From: Gammaproteobacteria bacterium
GTDB lineage: Bacteria; Pseudomonadota; Gammaproteobacteria; Arenicellales; JAJDZL01
DNA length: 46,105 bases
Assembly (NCBI GenBank): GCA_022824665.1
Contig: JAJDZL010000159.1
Location: 1 to 46,105 of the forward strand
Direction: 5' to 3'
Position 1 is the first letter of the stretch. Each line of letters begins with the position of its first letter. The notes under the pieces were generated by a model. The model ran no database searches. It saw only the letters and a list, made by a program, of their open reading frames with translations, and had not been told where the DNA came from. The position numbers and the translations under genes were made by a program. Shown here piece by piece: positions 25,981 to 33,201 of the stretch.

Positions 25981-27666
25981 TCAATTTCCTCTTTGTTTCG
26001 GCAAACGAAACAAGTTAATGTTGTTATTGTTTGCCAGTTGCTGAATACTTCGATAAGTGTCTGTCAAACTGTCCAAGTCTTGCCAACTGTCGTCGCTGAG
26101 TCGTCGGTGACAGAGGCTAACCAGTCCCAGGTGGGGAAAGGTACATTGCATTTTGCTTTTTGCGTGCAAAATAATCGTTTTTGGGTCGCCTGTTTTTATG
26201 TAGTTCAATAGGTCAGTGTTACCGATAACTTTTGCGGTAAACGGACGTGCGCATTTGATCGCCCATTGCAGGTCCGAATATTCCAGGAGCAGCCACCAAA
26301 GCGCATCCCGATGCGCAACTTCGGTTGTACTCGCTCGTTCTGTAGCAGGCGGGTAGTCGATGACCAGGTAGCCAACTCCCCAGTCTTCAGTTTCAGCAAT
26401 AATGCTTCGTTTGGTTTTGGGGTTTACAAAAAAACCGTGTCGTTTTGCAATCCGCGAGGCGATTCGATAAGCGTGTTTTCTTAGTTCTTCAAGCTCGCGA
26501 TTTAACGCGGTAATTTGAACAGACTGCTGTTTGCTGCGGCTTACCGGGTTTTTGTCCCTAGGAGCGCCATTTACGTCAGATATTGACGGTAAATTCACTC
26601 CGAGGGTGAGTGGGACGAAACTCTCCGATGCACCATTTTGGTGCATCGTGTATTCCTTTTTTGAAGTGTTCGCCGGGCGAACACTCACTTCATGCACCAT
26701 TTTGGTGCATTCGATTTTGAATTTTTGCCGTTTCTCTTCTTTTTCTATATTGTCTTTTACTTTTTCGAAAGTTTCGTTGAGCGGCTTCGAAGACAGGTTC
26801 AAATATCCGTTCAAACGTAGCGAAACGTCCTGCACGGAAGTCGCTTTGTGTTCGGATAATTTTGCTTCCACCGAGCGTCTGAAAAGCCAATAATTCCATT
26901 GTGGCGCTGAGTAGTCCTGTAAGCCTTTTATGAAAAGATTTTTTGCCTGTTCATTTGACAGTTCAAACTCTTTACAGGCCTTGATAAATGCTTTTTGTAG
27001 TTTGCGCAGCTTTTCCATTGAGCGACGCCCCATTGAGACGCAGGCATCCGTTGCAAGGAACGGTTCAACAGTTTCTGCCGCGAAGAGCATGACAGATAAC
27101 GTGCTCAAAGGAATGCTGTAGCCTCTTGCGACGAGAATGGAGTGAATCGCGCGAATCGATAAATTCTTATTTTCTTTCGATTCCAGGTGCAAGTGCTCAA
27201 TGGCACATTTGATGCCATAGGCCTTATCAATGAAACACAGAGACTTGCGCATCTCGTTCTCTAGCAAGTGTCCGATGATTGCATCAGATTCATATCCGGA
27301 CCACGGAACAAAAGAGCATTCGATGAATCGGAATCTGAAATCTCCGGTCTCGGCAAACAATTCGGTGATTGCCCGCAGGCGGGTATTGCCGCCTTTATAG
27401 ACAATGAACTTGACATGCCCCGGTCGTTGGGTGACCACGAGCGGTTGATTCAGTCCGCTTTGAGCAATGGATTCTTTGATTTTGCTGAAATTGGGGTTCT
27501 CCACTCGACGAGGGTTCTTTTCATAGGGTTGAATCTCCGAGATTGGCAGGCAAAGCAGGGTTCGTTCGGTAAGCGAGGGTCTGGTTGGTTTCAATTCCGT
27601 CGCACTGGCTTGCTGGCTTGCGGGCGGTGTTTGAGATTTTTGTTTGGGCGATTTACGTTTTGACAT
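25981..27666 (-). CDS. parB: ParB-family partition protein of the ICE PFGI-1 class (TIGR03764-like)
   Basis: 561-aa protein with an N-terminal ParB/Spo0J domain: LPISEIQPYEKNPRR near residue 40, KIKESIAQSGLNQPLVV, then the nuclease-like GGNTRLRAI and an HTH-like region. The C-terminal part is typical of the longer ICE-borne ParB proteins. No parA gene is present. Residues about 320-346 (in part MVHEVSVRPANTSKK) are encoded by the composite palindromic element at 26629-26709, which adds 81 bp in frame; the flanking sequence reads on normally. A good AAAGGA site precedes the ATG, 2 bp after the stop of the small upstream gene. Confidence 0.82.
   Translation of the reverse strand: MSKRKSPKQKSQTPPASQQASATELKPTRPSLTERTLLCLPISEIQPYEKNPRRVENPNFSKIKESIAQSGLNQPLVVTQRPGHVKFIVYKGGNTRLRAITELFAETGDFRFRFIECSFVPWSGYESDAIIGHLLENEMRKSLCFIDKAYGIKCAIEHLHLESKENKNLSIRAIHSILVARGYSIPLSTLSVMLFAAETVEPFLATDACVSMGRRSMEKLRKLQKAFIKACKEFELSNEQAKNLFIKGLQDYSAPQWNYWLFRRSVEAKLSEHKATSVQDVSLRLNGYLNLSSKPLNETFEKVKDNIEKEEKRQKFKIECTKMVHEVSVRPANTSKKEYTMHQNGASESFVPLTLGVNLPSISDVNGAPRDKNPVSRSKQQSVQITALNRELEELRKHAYRIASRIAKRHGFFVNPKTKRSIIAETEDWGVGYLVIDYPPATERASTTEVAHRDALWWLLLEYSDLQWAIKCARPFTAKVIGNTDLLNYIKTGDPKTIILHAKSKMQCTFPHLGLVSLCHRRLSDDSWQDLDSLTDTYRSIQQLANNNNINLFRLPKQRGN
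26629..26709. repeat. Composite palindromic element, copy 1 (in frame inside parB)
   Basis: Two copies of TGCACCATTTTGGTGCA (26629-26645 and 26693-26709) flank a perfect palindrome GTGTTCGCCGGGCGAACAC (26666-26684). Spacers are 20 and 8 bp. Copies 2 and 3 are at 30832 and 42286. Here the element lies in coding sequence and is 81 bp, a multiple of three, with no stop in the parB frame. Confidence 0.9.
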
Positions 27667-27668
27667 GG

Positions 27669-28112
27669 TTATTTCCTTTGCTGGATGGATTGTGAAGGTG
27701 ATTGTCCTTTGCGCGATCCTTGGAGATTGTGCAAAGTCAACCGTGTTAATTGCGCTGGAGTAGCGGCCAATTCAGTTTTTTGCTGACATCCTGGGCAATT
27801 TGTCGGTGCGACGTTTGCATGGCAATTTAGGGCGTCAACAAGATTTGACAGGGCGTGTGTATTGCGTGTTTGAGGCCGTAAGCTTGCTGTAAATCGCCCG
27901 ATCCACGGCTTGTTCGCGTGTTCAGCAATTTTCGTGCTGCAACAGATCTCTATAAGATCCGTTGCAAAATTGTCATTAATTTGCCTTGATTTGTGATTGC
28001 AATGGTGCTTGCGGGTTGACTGAAACCCGTGTAAAGTGGATTTGATCGCAACCTTTCGGGTGGCAGAGTTGATGCTGCTCGCGAGCAAAATTTGAATTAC
28101 AGTTTCGAACAT
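27669..28112 (-). CDS. Small hypothetical protein upstream of parB
   Basis: I do not recognise this protein. It is 147 aa from the ATG at 28112; the frame is open further up to a TTG at 28175, so the start is uncertain, and neither has a clear ribosome-binding site. The product is basic, has no membrane helix, and has scattered cysteines including a C-terminal CPGC (possible metal site with nearby Cys and His). Its stop is 2 bp before the parB ATG, which supports its being a real gene. In related elements this place is often taken by parA or a small regulator; a regulatory role here is inference. Confidence 0.45.
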   Translation of the reverse strand: MFETVIQILLASSINSATRKVAIKSTLHGFQSTRKHHCNHKSRQINDNFATDLIEICCSTKIAEHANKPWIGRFTASLRPQTRNTHALSNLVDALNCHANVAPTNCPGCQQKTELAATPAQLTRLTLHNLQGSRKGQSPSQSIQQRK

Positions 28113-28411
28113 GCTGTTGTTCAATTCGTCATTTACAGGTAAAATTACTGTTAAGTAGTGTGACTTTGGAAGCAACTGAGTCTTAATCAGTTCTTCTGAA
28201 TTTTTGGTGCGAAAAATCGCTCAGTTCGCCCCAAAAAAATGCAAAATCACCTGCTACAATCCCCGCATCGCATTTACAATGTAGTTATCCGGAATCTCGT
28301 TTCGAAGTGGTCAAGTCGAGTTGAGCGTTGACCGAAATTAGCAGATTCTGGAAGCATCGGGGGTGATATCCCTGAATTAGCGTGAATTTGATTTTCAGCT
28401 TGCCGGCGCGC

Positions 28412-28448
28412 CAAACCAAGCGGCTAAAGCGAAACTTCGGTTGGTTTG
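28412..28448. repeat. Inverted repeat in the metZ leader
   Basis: Arms CAAACCAA (28412-28419) and TTGGTTTG (28441-28448) lie 26-60 bp upstream of the metZ ATG, in the 298-bp spacer between the divergent island and metZ. I compared it with SAM riboswitch consensus sequences from memory and saw no match. It could be an operator or an mRNA leader hairpin. Nothing else is recognised in this spacer apart from a GC-containing palindrome GGCGCGCC around 28405. Confidence 0.35.
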
Positions 28449-28473
28449 TTTCGTGCCTGGCTAGGTATTTGAT

Positions 28474-29646
28474 ATGAAGAATATCCGGGACAAAACGAAG
28501 GCTGTCAGAGCTGGACAGATGCGAACAGCCGAAGCGGAGCATAGCGATCCGATATTCGCGACATCCAGTTTCGTATTCGACAGTGCTGAGCATGCAGCAC
28601 AAATGTTTAGCGAAGCGAAATCTGGCAACATTTATTCCAGATTTACCAATCCAACAACACGCGCGTTTGAGAAGCGACTCGCCAGTTTAGAGGACGCTCA
28701 ATTTTGCAGTGGCACAGCTTCGGGTATGTCTGCAATCCTGACGCTGTGTATGTGTGTATTGAAGTCGGGCGATCAAATTGCCGCATCAAGAGGGCTGTTT
28801 GGATCTACCGTGAGCCTTTTCGACAACATTCTTCGTCGGTTCGAAATCGAAACACGGTATTACTCTCCGGCTGAACTTGCCAGCGGTCAAATCAGTGCTG
28901 ATACCAGGATGATTTTTATCGAGACCCCTTCCAATCCGCTATGTGAGATTATCGATATCACCAGGCTAGCTCAAGTTACCAAGGGACTTAATGATTGCCT
29001 ATTGGTTGTCGATAATTGCGCCTGCACGCCAGTTTTGCAGCAACCATTGGCTCTTGGTGCAGATGTGGTTATTCACTCATCAACCAAGTTCCTGGACGGG
29101 CAGGGCAGAGCCGTTGGGGGTGCAGTTGTAACCAACGACGCCGACTTGGCCAAAGCGGTTGTGGGATTTTTGCGTACTGCAGGACCTTCAATGAGTCCAT
29201 TTAATGCGTGGATATTTCACAAAGGACTTGAGACACTTTTCGTACGCATGAAGGAGTGCTGTTCTAATGCCAATACGATCGCTCACTGGTTAACAGATCA
29301 ATCTTTAGTGGAAAAAGTTCACTATCCGGGCCTGAAATCTCACCCTGATCACGAACTCGCCACTCGCCAGCAAAGGGATTTTGGCGCACTATTGTCTTTT
29401 GAGGTTAAAGGAGGGCAGTCCGCAGCGTGGAAAGTGATCGACAGCGTTCAAATATTCTCGGTTACGGCAAATCTAGGTGATGCCAAGAGTACAATAACTC
29501 ATCCGACTTCGACGACACATGCCAGAGTGTCGGCATCCGACCGAAAACGCATGGCAATTCGTGATGGGCTAATTCGGATTTCAGTTGGTTTGGAAGATGT
29601 GCACGATCTGATCGAAGATCTTGAATGCGGGCTAAACTCAATCTAG
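28474..29646 (+). CDS. metZ: O-succinylhomoserine sulfhydrylase (MetZ)
   Basis: PLP enzyme of the Cys/Met metabolism family that makes homocysteine directly from O-succinylhomoserine and sulfide. It is 390 aa, normal for the family. Landmarks: an N-terminal AVRAGQMRTAEAEHSDPIFATSSF segment (in part), YSRFTNPT (PLP and substrate region), SGMSAILTL, ETPSNPL, and the PLP lysine in HSSTKFLDGQGRAVGG, whose DGQGR is characteristic of MetZ rather than MetB or MetC. The C-terminus has the usual SLGDAKST-like segment (here NLGDAKSTITHP). It is divergent from the island and appears to be monocistronic. Confidence 0.88.
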   Translation: MKNIRDKTKAVRAGQMRTAEAEHSDPIFATSSFVFDSAEHAAQMFSEAKSGNIYSRFTNPTTRAFEKRLASLEDAQFCSGTASGMSAILTLCMCVLKSGDQIAASRGLFGSTVSLFDNILRRFEIETRYYSPAELASGQISADTRMIFIETPSNPLCEIIDITRLAQVTKGLNDCLLVVDNCACTPVLQQPLALGADVVIHSSTKFLDGQGRAVGGAVVTNDADLAKAVVGFLRTAGPSMSPFNAWIFHKGLETLFVRMKECCSNANTIAHWLTDQSLVEKVHYPGLKSHPDHELATRQQRDFGALLSFEVKGGQSAAWKVIDSVQIFSVTANLGDAKSTITHPTSTTHARVSASDRKRMAIRDGLIRISVGLEDVHDLIEDLECGLNSI

Positions 29647-29812
29647 AACACCTGTGTATTTTGTCGAGTCAGGGGTTCGAATCGTTTGTCAGAGGTAACA
29701 CCGCAGTTCATTCGGTGAACCATGGAATCAGACTAGCGGATTTTGCTAAGTGAGTGGTTCTCGGACTCGTGCTTGACATGATCCTTGGTTTCCGAATTTA
29801 CAGCATTGGTTG

Positions 29813-30112
29813 TCAATTTGGTTTGGTGTCATTATCAAAGACTTCAATTATTGAATTTGCATTTAGCACTTCGCCTATCCAAGTTTCCAACTGGCAAATC
29901 TGAGCTGATTCAATACGTTTCTCAAATGCTGGTGGCACATCGCCAAACCTTATAACCAGCAGGTATTGAAAAATTTCTCGAGTTCCATCTTCGAAACCTT
30001 TCTCGTGCCCTTCCGTACAACCCACCCTATGACCTTCATCATACCGTTCCTTTTTCCGGCCCTTAATCCACCGGTTTATGGACTTATGGTACTGTTTATA
30101 CATGTAATCCAA
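29813..30112 (-). pseudogene. C-terminal fragment of a YhgA/Rpn-like gene
   Basis: About 98 codons matching only the C-terminal part of the full-length homologues at 30923 and 41243: DYMYKQYHKSINRW, a charged Glu/Gly linker (DEGHRVGCTEGHEKGFEDG), then a DUF4351-like end (LLVIRFGDVP, IESAQICQLETWIGEVLNANSI). The open frame has only a TTG start with no ribosome-binding site, and the catalytic domain is missing. It is most likely a relic. Confidence 0.7.
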
Positions 30113-30256
30113 TTTTCTGATCTCTACTAATCGAAAATAGCAGAAGCCTTGCTTGGCTTCATTGAGAAAATTCCTCGGACGGCTGTATTGGCATTTGGTG
30201 CTCTGCGAGTATTTCTATCATGCGCGAGTCAAAAAATGCACTCAAGTTGTCCAAAT

Positions 30257-30720
30257 TTAGTTGTTCAATACCTCTTCAAATTTGAAATAAGTCTCCACAA
30301 TCTCCACAGAGTTTGCCACGAAGACCCACTTGTACAAATGTTCAAATTGCTCAAAGTCAAAAGATTCAATACGCGAAATACATTCTGGCGATATAGAGCC
30401 AAATTTCTGCACCAGAAGGTTCTGTAAAATGCATCGAGTTGCTTTTTCAAAGCCTAGCGTATATCCGTCCGCACGACCTTGTCTCAAGCCTTTTATGAAA
30501 CCTGCCTCAATCAATGCCTGTTCCCAAGCCTCGTAAAACGTATCAAAGTTGTCCGATGACGGGTCATCCAGAAATGCCTTACGCGCTTCTTCCGCTAATT
30601 TTACAGATTGTTTGTACTTTTCGATGAATTGACTCATAAAAATTTTCAAACACCTGCTTTAGTTCCTGATTCTCCGGTTCACCCGACTGCCACCTTCTGG
30701 CTGTTCGCACGGTAGACCAG
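30257..30720 (-). pseudogene. Degenerate C-terminal part of a YhgA/Rpn-like gene
   Basis: The open frame 30257-30649 gives a DUF4351-like C-terminus (NLLVQKFGSISPECISRIESF). Just upstream (30650-30720), another frame still encodes RRWQSGEPENQELKQVF, the counterpart of RRWLSDAPEDRELKQAF in the full-length copy. So a frameshift separates the two parts, and the catalytic N-terminus is gone. A separate short protein starting at 30637 cannot be excluded. Confidence 0.65.
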
Positions 30721-30730
30721 ACCTTTTTGT

Positions 30731-30754
30731 GCGTGGTACCAAAATTATACTGAC
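30731..30754. repeat. Short repeat shared with 40861-40890
   Basis: GCGTGGT followed by AAATTATACTGAC, with 4 bp between them here and 10 bp at 40861-40890. On the minus strand the second block reads GTCAGTATAAT, with a perfect -10 hexamer, so both could be promoter remnants or ends of a mobile unit. Confidence 0.4.
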
Positions 30755-30831
30755 AGTGCCAATTTAAGCGAACTACGATGTCTCAACAAAATTTATGGTA
30801 AATGCTGAAATCTGGAATTCTGGCAGATCCA

Positions 30832-30902
30832 TGCACCAAAATGGTGCGTTTTGAAAGTTTTCGCCCGGCGAACAGAACTGCTCAATGCACCATTTTGGTG
30901 CA
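30832..30902. repeat. Composite palindromic element, copy 2 (3' of a YhgA/Rpn-like gene)
   Basis: TGCACCAAAATGGTGCG (30832-30848), central palindrome TTCGCCCGGCGAA (30860-30872) and TGCACCATTTTGGTGCA (30886-30902). It lies 20 bp past the stop codon of the full-length gene 30923-31939. The element is 71 bp and the outer 17-mers face each other as inverted repeats. Confidence 0.9.
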
Positions 30903-30922
30903 TTACAGTCGCATCAGTAATA

Positions 30923-31939
30923 TCAGGATGAGTTCGAATTTCCAGAATTCGGTCTATCGATAGCGCCTTTACCGTTGAATACTTCTTCCAAAGAATTCGC
31001 ACCAATGATCCGGTTGATCCATTGATCAAGCTGCTCAAATTGAGCTGAATCAATACGTTTCAATTTGGCGGCTGGCACAGTGCCAAACTTTTGCGCTAAC
31101 AGATTCTGCAGGGTGCGTCGAATTCCTTCTTCCAGACCTTCCTGCTTCGTGTTTGCTTCCCAACTGTTTATGGACTTTATGAACTGCTTACTCATGTAAT
31201 CCATCTCTATTTCCTCCATCTCTATTTCCTCCATAATTTTGGCAAATTGTGGAAAATTTGTGCTGACGTGAATAATAAAAAGATCAGTAAACGCCTGCTT
31301 TAGCTCCCGGTCCTCCGGTGCATCCGATAGCCATCTTCGCGCTGCCTGCACGGCTGTCAAGGCCTGAGTGACTGTGCGACTGTAGATTATACCGAGTAGC
31401 GCCAGGTATAGCGAGCGCTGTGCGGGCAGCTGCTCCACCACCCGCTGCCGTTCCTCGACCAGCTGATAGCCGATTGACGGCAGGTGCGCCTGTAATTCAG
31501 CATCGTCAAGCTGGTCAAACATCCGGTGCACATTGCGCGGCACGTTCCAGCGCCGTTCACCGTGATAGCACACTGTGGCAAGTACAGGCGGCAGGTGGTC
31601 TTTTGTACGAAACTTGCGCTCTTTGGTCACGGATTCGAGTAGCAGTGCGCTATACACCAGGATGCGTAGTGGCATATTGGGGTCTGGCCGGCTCTGGAAC
31701 TCGAACGGGAAACAGATCAGATCAGTTGAGTCTTTGAGTGTGCACAGCCACACGCTGTCGGTATAGCGCACTTTGAAGTCTTTGGAGATGAGCTCGGCGG
31801 GTGCGCGTTTGAGGGTTGCGAAGTCGAGTTGACTGATGAGGTGTGGGTGGTTGTGGAAGATTTCCCGAAGTGCGTCTTCAACGAACTTTCGGTAGGAGAA
31901 GAAGTCCTTGTACTTGGGGTCTTTTCGATCAACACTCAT
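30923..31939 (-). CDS. YhgA/Rpn-like PD-(D/E)XK nuclease 'transposase', copy 1
   Basis: 338-aa protein of the YhgA/Rpn (Transposase_31, recombination-promoting nuclease) type. The N-terminal nuclease core has FFSYRKFVEDALREIF, a likely catalytic Asp61 (RYTDSVW) and Glu80-x-Gln82 (FPFEFQS), followed by LPPVLATVCYHGERRW. The C-terminus is a DUF4351-like helical segment. The start at 31939 is preceded by GGTGACCTG and matches copy 2; an upstream ATG at 31966 is also possible. A 15-bp tandem duplication at about 31203-31232 encodes EEIEM twice. Known Rpn proteins stimulate RecA-independent recombination. The gene is followed by composite palindrome copy 2. Confidence 0.78.
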   Translation of the reverse strand: MSVDRKDPKYKDFFSYRKFVEDALREIFHNHPHLISQLDFATLKRAPAELISKDFKVRYTDSVWLCTLKDSTDLICFPFEFQSRPDPNMPLRILVYSALLLESVTKERKFRTKDHLPPVLATVCYHGERRWNVPRNVHRMFDQLDDAELQAHLPSIGYQLVEERQRVVEQLPAQRSLYLALLGIIYSRTVTQALTAVQAARRWLSDAPEDRELKQAFTDLFIIHVSTNFPQFAKIMEEIEMEEIEMDYMSKQFIKSINSWEANTKQEGLEEGIRRTLQNLLAQKFGTVPAAKLKRIDSAQFEQLDQWINRIIGANSLEEVFNGKGAIDRPNSGNSNSS

Positions 31940-32279
31940 CAGGTCACCGGCTAATGGATCAGGCATAAATGACTTTGGCGGCTGTACCTTGACCTGGTCA
32001 ACACAATTGCCTGACGAGGACTTGATACAGCGGCCCAGGTTATGATGAGCTATGAAGAATTAACGGGCAACGATTAATTCATTTTCCAATAGCAACAGTT
32101 TTTTCGAGGTGAGAAAATGGACATTCCGACTGCCACGATAGCAGTCTGAATAGGTGATATGGGAAGCAAGCGGCACAAGAAATTCAATCGCGCCGTTGAA
32201 TGCGATGACAATGAAATCCAGCTCAGCTCAGGTCAGGGGTGTGCGGTGTGGAACGCATCTATAGTTGGTGGGTGAAAGA
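31940..32279. other. Leader of Rpn-like copy 1 and 3' flank of the leucine operon
   Basis: Gene-free stretch of 340 bp. The part next to the Rpn-like gene (31940-32047) shares ordered short blocks with the leader of the second copy (CATCAT...CTG, GGCAATTG, TCAAGGT, GACCTGATG), so it was probably carried along with the gene. A weak 6-bp hairpin (GACTGC/GCAGTC, 32128-32146) lies past the HMG-CoA lyase stop but has no T-run. Nothing else recognised. Confidence 0.45.
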
Positions 32280-33200
32280 CTATTGCTGATTCGAAAAACC
32301 CAAAGATGCACTTGCGACTCGCGAAGCCGGACCTCTTTTCAAGTAAGAGAATACGAATTCAGATACCTCAAGAAGTTCATTCAGATTTACGCCAGTGTTT
32401 ACGCCCATTCCATTGAGCATGTAAACAACATCCTCGGTTGCGACATTACCGCTCGCGCCACCAGCGTAAGGACAGCCGCCTAGTCCGCCAATTGAACTGT
32501 CAATAACTGAAATGCCGTGTTCCAGGGCTATCAGTATGTTTGGCAGAGCTTGTCCAAAAGTATCGTGAAAGTGAACGGCTATGGATGCAGGTTCGCATAT
32601 ACCACTTAATGCACGAAGCAGACTACGTGTCGAACTGATCGTTCCGACACCAATTGTGTCTCCAAGAGAGACTTCGTAGCAGCCTAACTCAAATAGATGT
32701 TCGACCACTGGCACCACCTGTTCGGGTGATACCTTCCCTTCGTAAGGACATCCAAGCACACAGGAAACGTATCCTCTTACAGGAACATTTAGCTGCCTGG
32801 ACTTTTCGATTACCGGTTTAAACCTCTCAAAAGACTGAGCGATGCTACAGTTTATGTTCTTTTGCGAAAATGACTCTGTAGCTGCCGAAAATATTGCGAT
32901 TTGATCGACATCCGCCGCGACTGCCGCATCAAGGCCGATCATATTGGGTACCAGTGCAACCAAGTCAACATCATCCCGACGGGTAACCTTGTCTAATACT
33001 TCATCGGTGCTGGCCATTTGCGGAACCCACTTCGGCGATACGAAGCTACCAACTTCCACAGTACTGAGCCCGCAATCGGACAGTTGATTGACAAGCTCAG
33101 CCCTGAACTCTGCGCTTGTGTGTTCCGGTTCATTCTGGAGTCCGTCGCGAGGCCCGACCTCGACCAGACGTACATCAACACCCTTTGTTGCTTTAATCAC
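32280..33200 (-). CDS. Hydroxymethylglutaryl-CoA lyase
   Basis: Last step of leucine breakdown: cleaves HMG-CoA to acetoacetate and acetyl-CoA. I chose the GTG at 33200, one base after the MccA stop (TGA-C-GTG), giving 306 aa, the normal size; the open frame back to 33296 would lie inside mccA. Landmarks are LVEVGPRDGLQNE at the N-terminus (metal-binding Asp and Arg), SFVSPKWVPQM, and the catalytic-cysteine signature GLGGCPYAGGASGNVATED. It is the last gene of the operon, and its stop is followed by the Rpn-like leader region. Confidence 0.9.
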   Translation of the reverse strand: MIKATKGVDVRLVEVGPRDGLQNEPEHTSAEFRAELVNQLSDCGLSTVEVGSFVSPKWVPQMASTDEVLDKVTRRDDVDLVALVPNMIGLDAAVAADVDQIAIFSAATESFSQKNINCSIAQSFERFKPVIEKSRQLNVPVRGYVSCVLGCPYEGKVSPEQVVPVVEHLFELGCYEVSLGDTIGVGTISSTRSLLRALSGICEPASIAVHFHDTFGQALPNILIALEHGISVIDSSIGGLGGCPYAGGASGNVATEDVVYMLNGMGVNTGVNLNELLEVSEFVFSYLKRGPASRVASASLGFSNQQ

Positions 33201-33201
33201 G

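Noticed and set aside
26629-26709. Palindrome pair in parB as a CRISPR-like repeat
   Set aside because: Only two repeats in this stretch, with a third unrelated palindrome between them and no uniform spacers or cas genes.
28380-28473. Possible SAM riboswitch in the metZ leader
   Set aside because: An inverted repeat is present, but the conserved elements of known SAM riboswitch classes, as I recall them, are not seen.
2739-28473. Attachment-site direct repeats at the island ends
   Set aside because: I compared 2739-2930 with 28113-28473 by eye and found no convincing shared core; a computed alignment would be needed.
28285-28602. Open frame on the minus strand at the metZ 5' end (105 codons)
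   Set aside because: Antisense to the clear MetZ N-terminus; no recognisable features.
29665-29690. tRNA-like T-loop sequence GGGGTTCGAATC
   Set aside because: No matching acceptor, D-arm or anticodon arm upstream or downstream; kept only as a possible remnant, not called as a tRNA or attachment site.
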